Shown here one piece after another: positions 8,446 to 18,417 of a stretch of DNA of 64,000 nucleotides. Origin of the DNA: Wenzhouxiangellaceae bacterium (lineage in GTDB: Bacteria; Pseudomonadota; Gammaproteobacteria; Xanthomonadales; Wenzhouxiangellaceae). Location of the stretch: contig REEQ01000051.1 in the NCBI GenBank assembly GCA_007695005.1, forward strand, positions 16,822 to 80,821, in the 5' to 3' direction. The position numbers and the translations under genes are program-made. The first letter of the stretch is position 1, and the number at the start of each line of letters is the position of its first letter. The notes under the pieces are model-generated. The model was not told the DNA's origin, did no database searches, and worked only from the letters and a program-made list of their open reading frames with translations.

Positions 8446-8889
8446 TCAGCCCTTGCGACGAACGTAGACGGTCCGCTCGACGCGGGCCACCAGCAAGCCG
8501 CTGCGACCACGGATCTCCACATCATGATCGACCAGCCAGGGCCGGCCGTCGCGAGTCTCGATACGAGCGCGCTCAAGGTCCCTGTCGCTCAGCTGAAACT
8601 TGGCCGACACCGTTTCCCTACCCGGCTTGAGAAACTCGATCCGCCCTGCCCGATCCCAGACCACGTAATCCGAACCAAGATTCTTCATGTACATCAACAT
8701 GTAGAACGGATCGGTCATCGCAAATAGCGAACCGCCAAAATGAACGCCGACATAGTTGCGATTGAGCCAACCGCGGCGCAGATCAACCCTGGCCCGACGA
8801 TAGTCATCGGACAGTTCCCGAACGCGAATTCCGGCCGCCAGATAGGGTGGCCAGATGTTCATCAGCAGGCGCAGGCGAGAGGCTTTCAT
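8446..8889 (-). CDS. DUF4442 hotdog-fold protein
   Basis: 147 aa. The pattern fits the DUF4442 hotdog family, related to thioesterases: an N-terminal helix with NIWPPYLAAGIRV, then NRNYVGVHFGGSLFAMTDPFYMLM and a C-terminal strand pair ending VARVERTVYVRRKG. Function in this family is mostly untested; acyl-CoA or acyl-ACP thioesterase activity is only an inference from the fold. It is convergent with bactofilin (11 bp between stops) and separated from rplS by a terminator, so it is probably transcribed alone. Confidence 0.8.
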   Translation of the reverse strand: MKASRLRLLMNIWPPYLAAGIRVRELSDDYRRARVDLRRGWLNRNYVGVHFGGSLFAMTDPFYMLMYMKNLGSDYVVWDRAGRIEFLKPGRETVSAKFQLSDRDLERARIETRDGRPWLVDHDVEIRGRSGLLVARVERTVYVRRKG

Positions 8890-8955
8890 GCAGTTTTCGT
8901 TTCAGGCGCTTAACGACTGGCGCCATGATAGCGGCATGATCAAGCAGGTCGAATG

Positions 8956-8986
8956 AAAAAGGGCCTGTCGCCTTGGCGACAGGCCC
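8956..8986 (-). terminator. Rho-independent terminator of the rpsP-rimM-trmD-rplS operon
   Basis: A perfect 12 bp stem GGGCCTGTCGCC / GGCGACAGGCCC with a 2-nt loop (8961-8986) is followed on the minus strand by TTTTT (8960-8956). It lies 34 bp after the rplS stop. Confidence 0.93.
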
Positions 8987-9019
8987 CAGGAACCATGTCT
9001 CGGTCAAGAAAGCGCAGGA

Positions 9020-9382
9020 TCAGGCGCTGGCGCGCCGGGTCAGCTTCTCCTTGATGCGAGCGGCCTTGCCTTCCAGGTTGCGCAGATAGAACAGCTTGGC
9101 GCGGCGGACCTTGCCACGACGCTTGATGTTGATCGATTCGATCAGGGGGCTGTAAGTCTGGAAAACACGCTCAACACCGGTGCCGTGCGAGATCTTGCGT
9201 ACGGTGAAGGCCGAGTTGACGCCGCGATTCTTGCGTGCGATGACTACGCCCTCGAAAGCCTGCAAGCGCTGACGATCCCCTTCACGCACCCAGATGTTGA
9301 CGACGACGGTGTCGCCGGGGGCGAAATCCGGAATCTCGCGCTGGGTCTGCTCGTTATTGATTTCTTCGATGATATTGCTCAT
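9020..9382 (-). CDS. rplS: 50S ribosomal protein L19
   Basis: 120 aa starting [20 protein letters not shown]; the rest is typical L19 ([62 protein letters not shown]). L19 sits at the 30S-50S interface. The ORF track begins 75 residues upstream, but that part is non-coding leader overlapping the trmD end. Last gene of the rpsP-rimM-trmD-rplS operon and followed by a strong terminator. The 98 bp gap before it may hold an internal signal, but none is obvious. Confidence 0.98.
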   Translation of the reverse strand: MSNIIEEINNEQTQREIPDFAPGDTVVVNIWVREGDRQRLQAFEGVVIARKNRGVNSAFTVRKISHGTGVERVFQTYSPLIESINIKRRGKVRRAKLFYLRNLEGKAARIKEKLTRRASA

Positions 9383-9480
9383 GCCTGCTGCTTCCACAAT
9401 GCTCGGGTTGTTCTTCACATCCGCGCAAAACCGCGGAACACAATCCTCTAATTTTACCTTGTTTTGCTGCTGATTTACAG

Positions 9481-10239
9481 CTATTTGACAGAAAATTCTT
9501 CCGGCCAGTGCGCTAGAGCCGCCTTGTCTTCTGCGCTCAGTACGCGTTCCGACCACAAGTCGGGCCGCAGCCGCCGGGTGCGGTGCAAGGCCTGTGCCCG
9601 CCGCCACTGCGCAATCCGTGCATGATCGCCGCTGGTCAGAACCTCGGGAACCCCAAGGCCGCGCCAGTCTTCCGGCCGCGTGTAGTGCGGACAGTCGAGC
9701 AAGCCATCAGCAAACGAGTCCTCAACCACCGAGCGTTCGTGCCCCAGCACACCGGGTAGCTGACGAATCACTGCATCAATCAGGACGGCCGCGGCCGGCT
9801 CTCCACCCGAGAGCACATAATCGCCTATCGACCATTCTTCTTCGACCAGCTGGTCCAATACCCGCTGATCCACGCCCTCATAGCGGCCGCAAACCAGGAT
9901 AAGGCGTTCCCTTTCGGCCAGCTCCAGTACTCCGCGCTGGTCCAGCCTGCGCCCCTGCGGACTCAGGCAGGCCACCGTGGCTGGCCCTGCATCGGACCTG
10001 GCGGCCTCGATGGCATTCGCCAGCGGCTCAGGCCGCATCACCATGCCCGGACCACCACCATACGGTCGGTCGTCAACAGAACGATGGACATCGACCGTAA
10101 AGTCGCGCGGATTCCAACATTTCAAGGCAACCCGACCGGATGCCAGCGCCCTGCCCGTCAGTCCCAGTGTCTTCAGCCCCTCTACCCATTCCGGGAACAG
10201 GGTAATGACATCAATCCTCGACAGCATCGGACTCGTCAA
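9481..10239 (-). CDS. trmD: tRNA (guanine37-N1)-methyltransferase TrmD
   Basis: 252 aa SPOUT-class enzyme (E. coli 255) that makes m1G37 in tRNAs for Leu, Pro and Arg and prevents frameshifting. The knotted SAM site is clear: [17 protein letters not shown] and [21 protein letters not shown]-terminal signature [15 protein letters not shown]. The annotated ATG overlaps rimM by 29 bp; the next in-frame ATG, at 10227 ([13 protein letters not shown]), fits the family N-terminus slightly better. Confidence 0.97.
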   Translation of the reverse strand: MTSPMLSRIDVITLFPEWVEGLKTLGLTGRALASGRVALKCWNPRDFTVDVHRSVDDRPYGGGPGMVMRPEPLANAIEAARSDAGPATVACLSPQGRRLDQRGVLELAERERLILVCGRYEGVDQRVLDQLVEEEWSIGDYVLSGGEPAAAVLIDAVIRQLPGVLGHERSVVEDSFADGLLDCPHYTRPEDWRGLGVPEVLTSGDHARIAQWRRAQALHRTRRLRPDLWSERVLSAEDKAALAHWPEEFSVK

Positions 10240-10750
10240 TCCAGTCCAGCGGCCAGTCGACCGTCACCACGGCCGCGGCAAGATCAACGGACTTGACGTA
10301 GATTTCTGGAATGAAAGGAATCAGGACCGTTCCGGACTTGCCGGCAACTTCCAGTACATCGTTGGCGCCGGTTTCCATCAGCCGCTGAATTCGCCCGTAA
10401 GCATGACCTTCGAGATTGACCACCTGAAGACCGATCAGATCAGACCAGTAATACTGATCTGCCGGCAGGGCCGGCAGGGAAGCGCGCAGCACACTGAGGC
10501 TGCGGCCAATAAGCGCGCTGGCATCTTCCGGGGAGTCGATGCCCTCGACGCGGGCGACGAGCCGCGGGCCTTGGCGGCGCCATTCAGCAACTTGCAGGGT
10601 TTCGGCGCCATCGTCCAGCAACCAGGGCTGGTAATCGAAGATTGCTTCCGGCGGATTGGTGTCCGAAAACACCTTGATCCAGCCACGCGTCCCCCAGACG
10701 CCGTTGATGCGGCCGAGCGCGACCTTGTCGCCAGCGCCCGGCGCCGCCAT
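10211..10750 (-). CDS. rimM: Ribosome maturation factor RimM
   Basis: 179 aa. The N-terminal RimM domain shows VALGRINGVWGTRGWIKVFSDT and is followed by a PRC-barrel (about 100-175) with DQYYWSDLIGLQVVN and NDVLEV. It binds S19 and assists late 30S head assembly. The start overlaps the rpsP stop by one base (TGATG) and the 3' end overlaps trmD, consistent with tight coupling in this operon. Confidence 0.95.
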   Translation of the reverse strand: MAAPGAGDKVALGRINGVWGTRGWIKVFSDTNPPEAIFDYQPWLLDDGAETLQVAEWRRQGPRLVARVEGIDSPEDASALIGRSLSVLRASLPALPADQYYWSDLIGLQVVNLEGHAYGRIQRLMETGANDVLEVAGKSGTVLIPFIPEIYVKSVDLAAAVVTVDWPLDWIDESDAVED

Positions 10751-11010
10751 CAGGCGCTCTGCTGCTGAGCCTTGCGTGCCTCAGTAACGAGGTGGCTGAC
10801 CCGCTCGGTCATCTGGGCACCCTGGCCAACCCAGTGATCAACGCGGTCGGTATCGACACGCAGACGCTCTTCCTGGCCACGGGCAACCGGGTTGAAAAAC
10901 CCGAGACGCTCGATGTTGCGGCCATCGCGACGACTGCGGCTGTCGGTAACGATGATGTGGTAGAAGGGCTGCTTCTTGGCGCCGCCCCGGCTCAAACGAA
11001 TCTTGACCAT
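10750..11010 (-). CDS. rpsP: 30S ribosomal protein S16
   Basis: 86 aa starting [19 protein letters not shown], the standard S16 N-terminus, with [16 protein letters not shown] following. Assembly protein of the 30S body. The 46 residues upstream in the ORF track are leader. First gene of the rpsP-rimM-trmD-rplS operon; ffh, often nearby, is not upstream here. Confidence 0.98.
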   Translation of the reverse strand: MVKIRLSRGGAKKQPFYHIIVTDSRSRRDGRNIERLGFFNPVARGQEERLRVDTDRVDHWVGQGAQMTERVSHLVTEARKAQQQSA

Positions 11011-11171
11011 GTTATCTCCATCAAAACGGCGGGCAACCTGTGGGGCACTCGCCAAACGCTGTATCGGCAAACCCGCAATTGTACCTTGCCAATCAAGCAA
11101 ATGGAAGAAGATATGGCGCCCAATCACCAACCGCAGCCAGACTTCCAATCTTGAACCTTGATCCTTGAACC

Positions 11172-12518
11172 TCAGGCCTGAAACACGCCGAGCGGCGAAT
11201 AGCTGTCCAGGGTCGGGAACACCTGCTCAAGGGCAGAAATTGGCAGTCCGAGGCGCCGCACCAGAGCCTCGGCCAGCACCTGCCGGTAGTCGACCGTGGT
11301 GTGCAGATCCTGGTTTTCGAACAGCGAGCCCTTGTCCAGGCCCGGAAACTGGCCGTGGAACTGACCACCGTTGACCCGGCCACCCAGCGCCAGCATGACG
11401 TTGCCGTAGCCGTGGTCAGTGCCATTGGACTGGTTGCCGGTGACATTGCGGCCAAACTCGCTGAGCATGACGACAGAAACCCGGTTCATCAGATTGCCCT
11501 GCAAGGATTGCGACAGGTCGGTATAGAAGGCGTCCAGCGCCTCAGCCAGGCCCTGCACCAGATTGCCGTAGAAGTCAAAATGATTGGGATTGCCGGGATT
11601 GGGAATGCCCTGCCCTTCGTGAGTGTCCCAGCCGCCGTAGTCCAGCGTGGCGACCACGACGCCGGCATCCGATTTGATCAGCTGCGCCAGGTTGCGCAGT
11701 TGCGTGCCCAGGGCAGAGCTGGGGTACTGAGCACCACCTTCGGCCTGGTAGTCGGCAAAATTCATGTTGCGCATTTCCGCCAGGGCTTCGGCAGCCAGGC
11801 GACCAGCCTGCTCCAGCGGACTGCTTCCGGACTGCCACAGGTTCTGAATGCGGTGATGGGCGCCCTGGTGGCCGTTCAGGTCGGGATTGGTTTCATGCCA
11901 GGACCAGTGGAATCCGTCGACCCGGAACTCCTGGGCGTTACTGACCGTGAAAGCCTGATTGGCGCCGATCAGGGCAAGCGGTTGGGTCGATGCAAAGCCA
12001 AAGGCATGGCTGAGCAAAGCCGGCGGCAAGGGTCCGGCCTGCTGCAGGTAGCGGGTCAACCAGCCTTGCGAAGTGTTCTTGTTGCCGGGGGTGCCCAGGT
12101 CCATCCAGGCCTGGGCGTCGAAATGACTGCGCGACAAATGGGTGGGCATGCCGGCGCCCTGGATGATAGCCAGGCGATTTTCAAGCCAAAGCCGCTGCAG
12201 CCAGCGCGGCGTCGAGCTGACGGGGTCACCCGGACCGCCGCCGGCGCGCGGGTGCAAGGCCCACTGGGGGCTGATCGGGCGCAAGCGCGCTTCCGGGATG
12301 AGCATGTTGCCGCGTCGACTTTCGTAGGCCACTCGCTCCGGGCCGGCATAGGGCACGACCAGATGCAAGCCGTCGATGCCGCCACGAAGATATAGGTAGA
12401 CCAGCACATCCTGGTTGCTGCCGGTGCCGGCCAGCAGCGGGTTGACCCAGGCCATGCCAGGCAGCGCGCCAGCAGCCGCGGCCGCACAGCAGGACTTCAG
12501 AAAGGAGCGCCGTTTCAT
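11172..12518 (-). CDS. DUF1501 family protein, Tat-exported
   Basis: 448 aa from ATG 12518. It begins [11 protein letters not shown] with a twin-arginine motif, then an Ala-rich hydrophobic stretch, indicating Tat export of a folded, perhaps metal-bearing, protein. The body matches DUF1501, distantly related to alkaline phosphatase/sulfatase folds: [39 protein letters not shown] and [16 protein letters not shown]. Its start overlaps the DUF1800 stop (ATGA), and these two families occur as a pair in many bacteria. The function is not established. The 74 upstream residues in the ORF track read inside DUF1800 and are rejected. Confidence 0.88.
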   Translation of the reverse strand: MKRRSFLKSCCAAAAAGALPGMAWVNPLLAGTGSNQDVLVYLYLRGGIDGLHLVVPYAGPERVAYESRRGNMLIPEARLRPISPQWALHPRAGGGPGDPVSSTPRWLQRLWLENRLAIIQGAGMPTHLSRSHFDAQAWMDLGTPGNKNTSQGWLTRYLQQAGPLPPALLSHAFGFASTQPLALIGANQAFTVSNAQEFRVDGFHWSWHETNPDLNGHQGAHHRIQNLWQSGSSPLEQAGRLAAEALAEMRNMNFADYQAEGGAQYPSSALGTQLRNLAQLIKSDAGVVVATLDYGGWDTHEGQGIPNPGNPNHFDFYGNLVQGLAEALDAFYTDLSQSLQGNLMNRVSVVMLSEFGRNVTGNQSNGTDHGYGNVMLALGGRVNGGQFHGQFPGLDKGSLFENQDLHTTVDYRQVLAEALVRRLGLPISALEQVFPTLDSYSPLGVFQA

Positions 12519-14230
12519 CGTCTGTGGAACTCCGGCAGCATCATGATCATGGAAACCATGGCGCGCAGCCGCACCGGGGTGTAGTGGGCACTCATGTTTC
12601 CTGCCGACCAGTTGCCGTAGGGCGGGTTGGTGGTCAGATTGAGGGGCTGATCGGGGCTTGCATTCTGGCGCAGGAAATTGATCAGCTCCAGGCGACGCTG
12701 TGGCAATACATCCGCTCCAATCAGGCGATCCAGCCACCAATTGACCAGATTGGCAGCGCTGTGATCCGCCGGATTCGGCAAGGCCTGCAGTGTCAATTCA
12801 TGAACACGCAGCAAGAAGGGGCCATCGTTCGGCATGCGCAGCTCCGGCAGACGGCTGAGCAGACGCCAGCTCTGGCCGAGCACGGAAGCCGAGGTCCATC
12901 GTGCGGCGGTATCCGGATAGCCATCCGGTGCCGGCCAGCGGAAACCCCCATGGCCAGTCTGCTGGAAGCGACTGTACAGCTCCCCATAGGGCTGCCAGCC
13001 CTGAAAGTGATGCGGCTGGATTTCAGCGCTGGTCTTGCGCAGGCAGGCAGCCATCAGTTCAAACGGCCGTCGCACCTTGCTGCCCAGCCCCTGGAGCACG
13101 GCATCGGAGGTGATGATGTGGGCCATGACCTGGGCGATCTGATCGGGTGCCTCCCACTGATCGCGCCAGATGGCCGCGGCCGACTCAACCAGGCTCTCGG
13201 GCGGCTCGTCGCCGATGAAACGACGGCAAAGCTTGCGGCAGATATGGCGCGCGGTGGCCTGATGCCGGCACATGCGATCCATGACCACGTGGGCCTCGTT
13301 CTGACCACCGGCCTGCCCCGGCATCGGAACAAACTGACCGAGGACATACTTCTGACCGCCTTCGTGCCAGTTGGCGAAGTAGAAAAACTCACCAGTGTCG
13401 TATTCAGGCGTATTGGGGAAATTCCAGTGACCATTACGCACCGTCCAGCCGGTGAAACAGCGGGCCACATCGTAGACATCAGCATCGCTGTAGCCGATCG
13501 CGAGCCCGTCATCACCAAACGGAATGGCGCCGTGAAACGCTCCCGGGTAGTAGACATCCACGCCCAGCGTATGCAGTTCCATCAACTCGCGCGCCCAGTT
13601 CTCGTTGTAGCCGCCAGCCCGATTGGCCCGGTTGTCCAGGTAGTAAAGCATCGCGGTGGACTTGGCGACGGCTTCGAGCAGTTCCCTGAAATTGCCCAGC
13701 GCGTTGGGGCGTATGGCATCGCGGTCATGCTGCACGAATACAGGCGCAATACTGAAGTCCCAGCCAGCGACATTGAAGTGGTCGTGCCAGAACTCGACCA
13801 GCATTTCGTATAGCTGGCGGCGCGAATAAACGGCCCGGATCAGTCGCGCAGCATCGGTTTCGGCAACCGGCAGGTAGCGATCGGGCCAGTTGGTCTGGCT
13901 GCCGCGAACATGATCGGCCCAGAGCTGGGTGATGGACTTGCCCAGCGTCTGGTAGCCAGCAGCATCAATCCGGGCCTGGCAGGCACTGTCATCAATCGAC
14001 TGCCAGTCGAGCTGTTGTGCTGCCCAGTTGCTCAGTCGGTCGAACGGTGTACTGCCCAGGCTCAGGAAATGGCTGATGTCTTCAGGCCGAGCGCCGTAGC
14101 TGAAGCGCTCCAGCACTTGCCTGGAAAAGGCTTGCGCGTCATGCGATTGATCGACAAAACGATCGGCAAAGATCTGATCTCCGTCCCCGGCGGAGAGCAC
14201 TGCGCTGGTCCCCCCAGCGAGCTGATCCAT
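12515..14230 (-). CDS. DUF1800 family protein
   Basis: 571 aa. DUF1800 signatures include VLERFSYGARPEDISHFLSLG, LVEFWHDHFNV, LLEAVAKSTAMLYYLDN, NENWARELMELHTLGVD and DVARCFTGWTVRNG. No clear signal peptide is seen at the chosen ATG (MDQLAGGTSAVL...), unlike its partner, so either it starts elsewhere or it travels with the Tat-exported DUF1501 protein. The downstream DUF1501 gene overlaps by 4 bp. Function unknown; the co-occurrence suggests an extracytoplasmic complex. Confidence 0.85.
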   Translation of the reverse strand: MDQLAGGTSAVLSAGDGDQIFADRFVDQSHDAQAFSRQVLERFSYGARPEDISHFLSLGSTPFDRLSNWAAQQLDWQSIDDSACQARIDAAGYQTLGKSITQLWADHVRGSQTNWPDRYLPVAETDAARLIRAVYSRRQLYEMLVEFWHDHFNVAGWDFSIAPVFVQHDRDAIRPNALGNFRELLEAVAKSTAMLYYLDNRANRAGGYNENWARELMELHTLGVDVYYPGAFHGAIPFGDDGLAIGYSDADVYDVARCFTGWTVRNGHWNFPNTPEYDTGEFFYFANWHEGGQKYVLGQFVPMPGQAGGQNEAHVVMDRMCRHQATARHICRKLCRRFIGDEPPESLVESAAAIWRDQWEAPDQIAQVMAHIITSDAVLQGLGSKVRRPFELMAACLRKTSAEIQPHHFQGWQPYGELYSRFQQTGHGGFRWPAPDGYPDTAARWTSASVLGQSWRLLSRLPELRMPNDGPFLLRVHELTLQALPNPADHSAANLVNWWLDRLIGADVLPQRRLELINFLRQNASPDQPLNLTTNPPYGNWSAGNMSAHYTPVRLRAMVSMIMMLPEFHRR

Positions 14231-14346
14231 GATAAGGAAAGAACCCTGTTGTCCACCTTGGATGCTACCGGAAAGAACCCGACCAAGACCGTGCTCCAGT
14301 TCACATCTTCAACAATTTTTCTCGCATCAAGCAGGAACAGTCTGCA

Positions 14347-16056
14347 TCAAGGGCCTTGGTTGGGCTCCAGCGAGCGGACCTCCGCGCCGCCCGAACTCCA
14401 GCGCGGATCATGCGCTGCTTCCAGCCGGCCGGCCGCCCTGTCCCACATCACCCCATGCATGTTGCCCCAGGGCCGGACCCGGATGTTGACTGCATGCCCC
14501 ATCTCGCGCAGTGCGGCGATCTGCTCGTCGTCGAGAGCGCCACGCTCGATCAGAATCTCGTCGGGCTGGTACTGGTGATGAAAGCGCGGCAGCGAGACCC
14601 AGGACTCCGGACCATTACCATCGATAAAATCGAGCAGGCCCAGCAGCACCATGGTGATGATGCGCGAGCCACCGGGCGTGCCGATCACGGCTACCCGCTC
14701 CGGACCCTTGACGATGGTCGGACTCATCGATGAAAGCATGCGCTTGCCCGGTTCGATGGCGTTGGCCGCGAACCCGATCAGGCCATAGGCATTGGGCTCG
14801 CCGGGAGCGGCAGAAAAATCGTCCATTTCATTGTTCAGCAACACCCCGGTGCCGGGCGGCGCGTAGGCTGCGCCGTATGGCAGGTTGATGGTCAGCGTCC
14901 CGGATACCAGGTTGCCATCTGCATCCATCAAGGAAAAGTGAGTTGTGTTGTCGCTTTCCATCGGCAGGGCCGGATCGGCAGCGAGGGCAGACGACGGCAA
15001 GGCACGATCCATTCGCAGCGCCGCCCGATGACCGGCGGCATAGTGCGGGCTAAGCAGCATGTCGGTGGGTATTTCCACGAAGTCCGGATCGCCCAGATAC
15101 AAGGCGCGATCGCGATACGCGCGCCGCATGGCCTCGGCCAACAGGTGGACCCGCTCGACCTGGCTCAGTTCGCTCAGGTCCCAGGGCTTGATGATGTTGA
15201 GAATCTGGGCAATGGCGATGCCGCCGGACGACGGTGGCGAAGCGGTGATCAGCTCGTAGCCGCGGTAGCTGATCCGAATCGGCTCGCGCTCCACCACTTG
15301 GTAACCGGCCAGGTCTTCAAGCGTCCAGATGCCACCCTCGGCGCGAACGCCATCCACCAGCAGCTCGGCCACCTCACCCCGATAGAAGCCGTCGAAACCC
15401 TGGCCGGCAACGGCGCGCAAAGTGCGGGCCAGATCCGGCTGGCGGATGACAGTTCCCAGTGCAGGCACTTCGCCATCGGGCATGAAGATCGCGGCGGTCT
15501 CCGGCCACTGCAACATGATGTGGGCACGGAAATTGAGCAAGGTCTGGTATTTCTGGTCAACCTCGAAGCCCTCCTCGGCCAGGCGAATCGCCGGCGCAAG
15601 CAGATCGGCCAGGGGCAGGCTTCCGTAGCGCTCGGCCAGGTGCACCCAGGCCGCCGGCGCGCCGGGGATGCCGGCGGCCAGGGCGCCGTTGATGGCCAGA
15701 TCACGGTTTACCTGACCGTCTTCGTCCAGGTACATGTCCCTGTGGGCTGCGGCCGGTGCGGTTTCGCGCCCGTCTATCATGATGGAGCGGTCCGATTCAG
15801 CCTGGTGCAGCAGCCAGAAGCCACCGCCGCCGATGCCCGATGAAGCCGGCTCGACCACGGCCAGCACGGCCGAGACCGTGACCGCGGCATCAAAGGCGTT
15901 GCCGCCGGCAGCCATGATCTCCATACCGGCCTCGGTAGCCAGCGCGTCGGCACTGGAGACAGCAAACTGACCCGGACCCTGTGCCTGCGCGGGACCGACC
16001 AGCAGCGCGATCAGTACCAGTGACAGCGGAGGCAGACTGACGACTTGCCTGAGCAT
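14347..16056 (-). CDS. ggt: Gamma-glutamyltransferase
   Basis: 569 aa with an N-terminal signal peptide ending near GPAQAQ, so periplasmic. It cleaves the gamma-glutamyl bond of glutathione and related compounds. GGT signatures: NAFDAAVTVSAVLAVVEP, SSGIGGGGFWLLH, PPSSGGIAIAQILNI, and the autoprocessing site NTTHFSLMDADGNLVSGTLT where the Thr becomes the N-terminal nucleophile of the small subunit. NNEMDDFS and GKRMLSSMSPTIV follow as expected. It lies 2 bp downstream of coaD on the same strand, which suggests co-transcription without an obvious shared pathway. Confidence 0.95.
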   Translation of the reverse strand: MLRQVVSLPPLSLVLIALLVGPAQAQGPGQFAVSSADALATEAGMEIMAAGGNAFDAAVTVSAVLAVVEPASSGIGGGGFWLLHQAESDRSIMIDGRETAPAAAHRDMYLDEDGQVNRDLAINGALAAGIPGAPAAWVHLAERYGSLPLADLLAPAIRLAEEGFEVDQKYQTLLNFRAHIMLQWPETAAIFMPDGEVPALGTVIRQPDLARTLRAVAGQGFDGFYRGEVAELLVDGVRAEGGIWTLEDLAGYQVVEREPIRISYRGYELITASPPSSGGIAIAQILNIIKPWDLSELSQVERVHLLAEAMRRAYRDRALYLGDPDFVEIPTDMLLSPHYAAGHRAALRMDRALPSSALAADPALPMESDNTTHFSLMDADGNLVSGTLTINLPYGAAYAPPGTGVLLNNEMDDFSAAPGEPNAYGLIGFAANAIEPGKRMLSSMSPTIVKGPERVAVIGTPGGSRIITMVLLGLLDFIDGNGPESWVSLPRFHHQYQPDEILIERGALDDEQIAALREMGHAVNIRVRPWGNMHGVMWDRAAGRLEAAHDPRWSSGGAEVRSLEPNQGP

Positions 16057-16058
16057 GC

Positions 16059-16577
<519 letters not shown>

Positions 16578-16695
16578 TCATCAGCATCAAAGTCAGCCTG
16601 CAATTATATCGCCAGCACCATCATTGCACGAGAGGGGTATCCCGGTCTGTCAGGAGCGAGTCAGTAGTCCTCGTCGATGATGGTCTGATGCATTT

Positions 16696-16775
16696 TTTCT
16701 CTCGCCACGACACCAAGGCGCAAAGGGAACGTTATTGACTTTTTCCTTGGCGGCCTTGCGTCTTGGCGAGAGAGT
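16696..16775. repeat. Imperfect palindromic element overlapping the rsmD 3' end
   Basis: TCTCTCGCCACGACACCAAG near 16698 and the inverted copy ending CGTCTTGGCGAGAGA near 16773 form an imperfect inverted repeat of about 30 bp arms. The right arm encodes the last residues of RsmD (SLAKTQGRQGK), and the stop lies in the centre. A similar element with GACGCAAAG and CTAACCGC arms lies at 28093-28162. The look is that of a dispersed intergenic palindrome. Confidence 0.6.
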
Positions 16776-17340
16776 CCTGGCGATGCTCGAGCAGGCGCAG
16801 GATGACGCGACCCTGGCGTTTGTTGCGGAGTTCTTTCCAGTTCTGGCTCAGGGCTGGTTGCAGGGCGGCTTCTTCGTCGAGATCGCATTCGACATAGACC
16901 AGGCAGCCTGGTTGGCAGCATGCTGAGCCGGCCAGGGCCTCCAGCGCCCTGCCCTGCAGGCCCTGGCCGAAAGGCGGGTCGAGAAAGCAGATATCGAATC
17001 GCTGCTCGCAGCTTTGCAGCCAGTGCATTCCTTCGGCTTGCTCGACCCGGACCCGGTCGCCGCCGGGCCACGACGACACCAGCTCAAACAGCGCCGCGGC
17101 CAGCTTGCGATCGCGTTCGATCAACCACACATCGGTAGCGCCGCGCGAGGCAGCCTCCAGGCCCAGAGCCCCGCTGCCGGCAAACAGGTCCAGGCAGCGC
17201 TTGCCGATCACGCGCGGACCCAGCCAGTTGAACAAGGTCTCGCGGGCACGGTCGCCGGTGGGGCGCAGCTCGGGGTGGTCGAGCACAGGGATTCTGCGGC
17301 CGCGCCACTGGCCGCTGATGATGCGTATCTTGCCGGTCAT
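16732..17340 (-). CDS. rsmD: 16S rRNA (guanine966-N2)-methyltransferase
   Basis: 202 aa from ATG 17340 (E. coli RsmD 198). Start MTGKIRIISGQWRGRRIP, then RPTGDRARETLFNWL, SAM motif DLFAGSGALGLEA and catalytic DPPF. It methylates G966 of 16S rRNA in the assembled 30S. The C-terminal residues (about 190-202) are encoded by a palindromic repeat and are probably not part of the ancestral enzyme. Divergent from ftsY, a common rsmD-ftsY arrangement. Confidence 0.95.
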   Translation of the reverse strand: MTGKIRIISGQWRGRRIPVLDHPELRPTGDRARETLFNWLGPRVIGKRCLDLFAGSGALGLEAASRGATDVWLIERDRKLAAALFELVSSWPGGDRVRVEQAEGMHWLQSCEQRFDICFLDPPFGQGLQGRALEALAGSACCQPGCLVYVECDLDEEAALQPALSQNWKELRNKRQGRVILRLLEHRQDSLAKTQGRQGKSQ

Positions 17341-17421
17341 GGTGATAGCATAGCGCCGGTTACCCGCCCGAACGGTTCGGGCTGCAGAGGCGCATTTCCC
17401 AGAGTTTTCCAGAGCAGTCAA

Positions 17422-18417
17422 ATGTTTTCCATTTTTCGCCGCAAGAAGTCCGGCCAGGGCGTTGAAAGCACTCAGGTGCGACCGGTCGAGCAGACCGGAG
17501 TTGATCCGCTGGAGCAGCGTCTTGAGCGCACCCGCTCCAGCCTTGGCGGCCTGTTCAGCCTGATCCGCGGCGCCAGCACGATTGATGAGGACCTGATCGA
17601 GGAAATCGAGACCACCTTGCTCACGGCCGACATGGGCATCACGGCGACCACTCGGATCATTGATCGGCTGCGCGAGGGCATTCGGCGCGGCATCGTCAGC
17701 GAACCGGCGCAGGTTTTACCGGCCGTGCAGGCCGAGTTGTATGACCTGATCGAGCCTTGCGAGCAGTTTCTCGCCGTTGACCCGGACAAGAAACCGTTCG
17801 TGCTCCTGATGGTGGGCGTCAACGGGGTGGGCAAGACCACCACCATCGGCAAACTGGCCCGTCGCTACCTCGACGAGGGCAAATCAGTGATGCTGGCTGC
17901 CGGCGATACCTTCCGCGCCGCCGCTGTCGAGCAGCTCAAGGCCTGGGGCGAGCGCAACGGCGTGCCGGTGGTTGCCCAGCAGTCCGGGGCTGACAGCGCG
18001 GCGGTGATCTTCGATGCCCTGCACTCGGCCAAGTCCCGCGGCGTCGATGTACTGATTGCCGACACCGCCGGTCGCCTGCACACCCAGGGCCACCTGATGC
18101 AGGAGCTGGCCAAGGTCAAACGGGTGATGCAGAAGGTCGACGCCGAGGCGCCGCACGAGACCATGCTGGTGGTCGACGCCGGCACCGGCCAGAATGCGCT
18201 GGCCCAGGCGCGCGAATTCAACCAGTCCGTGACTTTAACCGGTATAACCGTGACCAAGCTCGACGGCACCGCCCGTGGCGGTGTGATGTTTGCGATTGCC
18301 GCCGAACTGGGCATTCCGATTCGCTTTATCGGCGTTGGCGAATCCGCGGCCGACCTGCGCCCCTTCGACGCCGGCACCTTTGTCCACGCCATCCTGCCGG
18401 TGGAAAACGCTGGCTGA
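17422..18417 (+). CDS. ftsY: Signal recognition particle receptor FtsY
   Basis: 331 aa from ATG 17422 ([11 protein letters not shown]). Short N-terminal region, then the four-helix N domain ([29 protein letters not shown]) and the GTPase G domain: [53 protein letters not shown] and a C-terminal [15 protein letters not shown]. It receives SRP-ribosome complexes at the inner membrane. The long acidic A domain of E. coli FtsY is absent, as in many other bacteria. The 136 upstream residues of the track ORF are leader opposite rsmD. It overlaps mutY by up to 38 bp. Confidence 0.97.
   Translation: MFSIFRRKKSGQGVESTQVRPVEQTGVDPLEQRLERTRSSLGGLFSLIRGASTIDEDLIEEIETTLLTADMGITATTRIIDRLREGIRRGIVSEPAQVLPAVQAELYDLIEPCEQFLAVDPDKKPFVLLMVGVNGVGKTTTIGKLARRYLDEGKSVMLAAGDTFRAAAVEQLKAWGERNGVPVVAQQSGADSAAVIFDALHSAKSRGVDVLIADTAGRLHTQGHLMQELAKVKRVMQKVDAEAPHETMLVVDAGTGQNALAQAREFNQSVTLTGITVTKLDGTARGGVMFAIAAELGIPIRFIGVGESAADLRPFDAGTFVHAILPVENAG

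Noticed and set aside
9383-9607. 75-residue N-terminal extension of L19
   Set aside because: L19 starts at [12 protein letters not shown] in all known forms; the extension overlaps the trmD 3' end in another frame.
11301-12395. 364-aa plus-strand ORF
   Set aside because: Shadow of DUF1501; no family features, and the opposite strand has strong signatures.
12524-13813. 429-aa plus-strand ORF
   Set aside because: Shadow of DUF1800.
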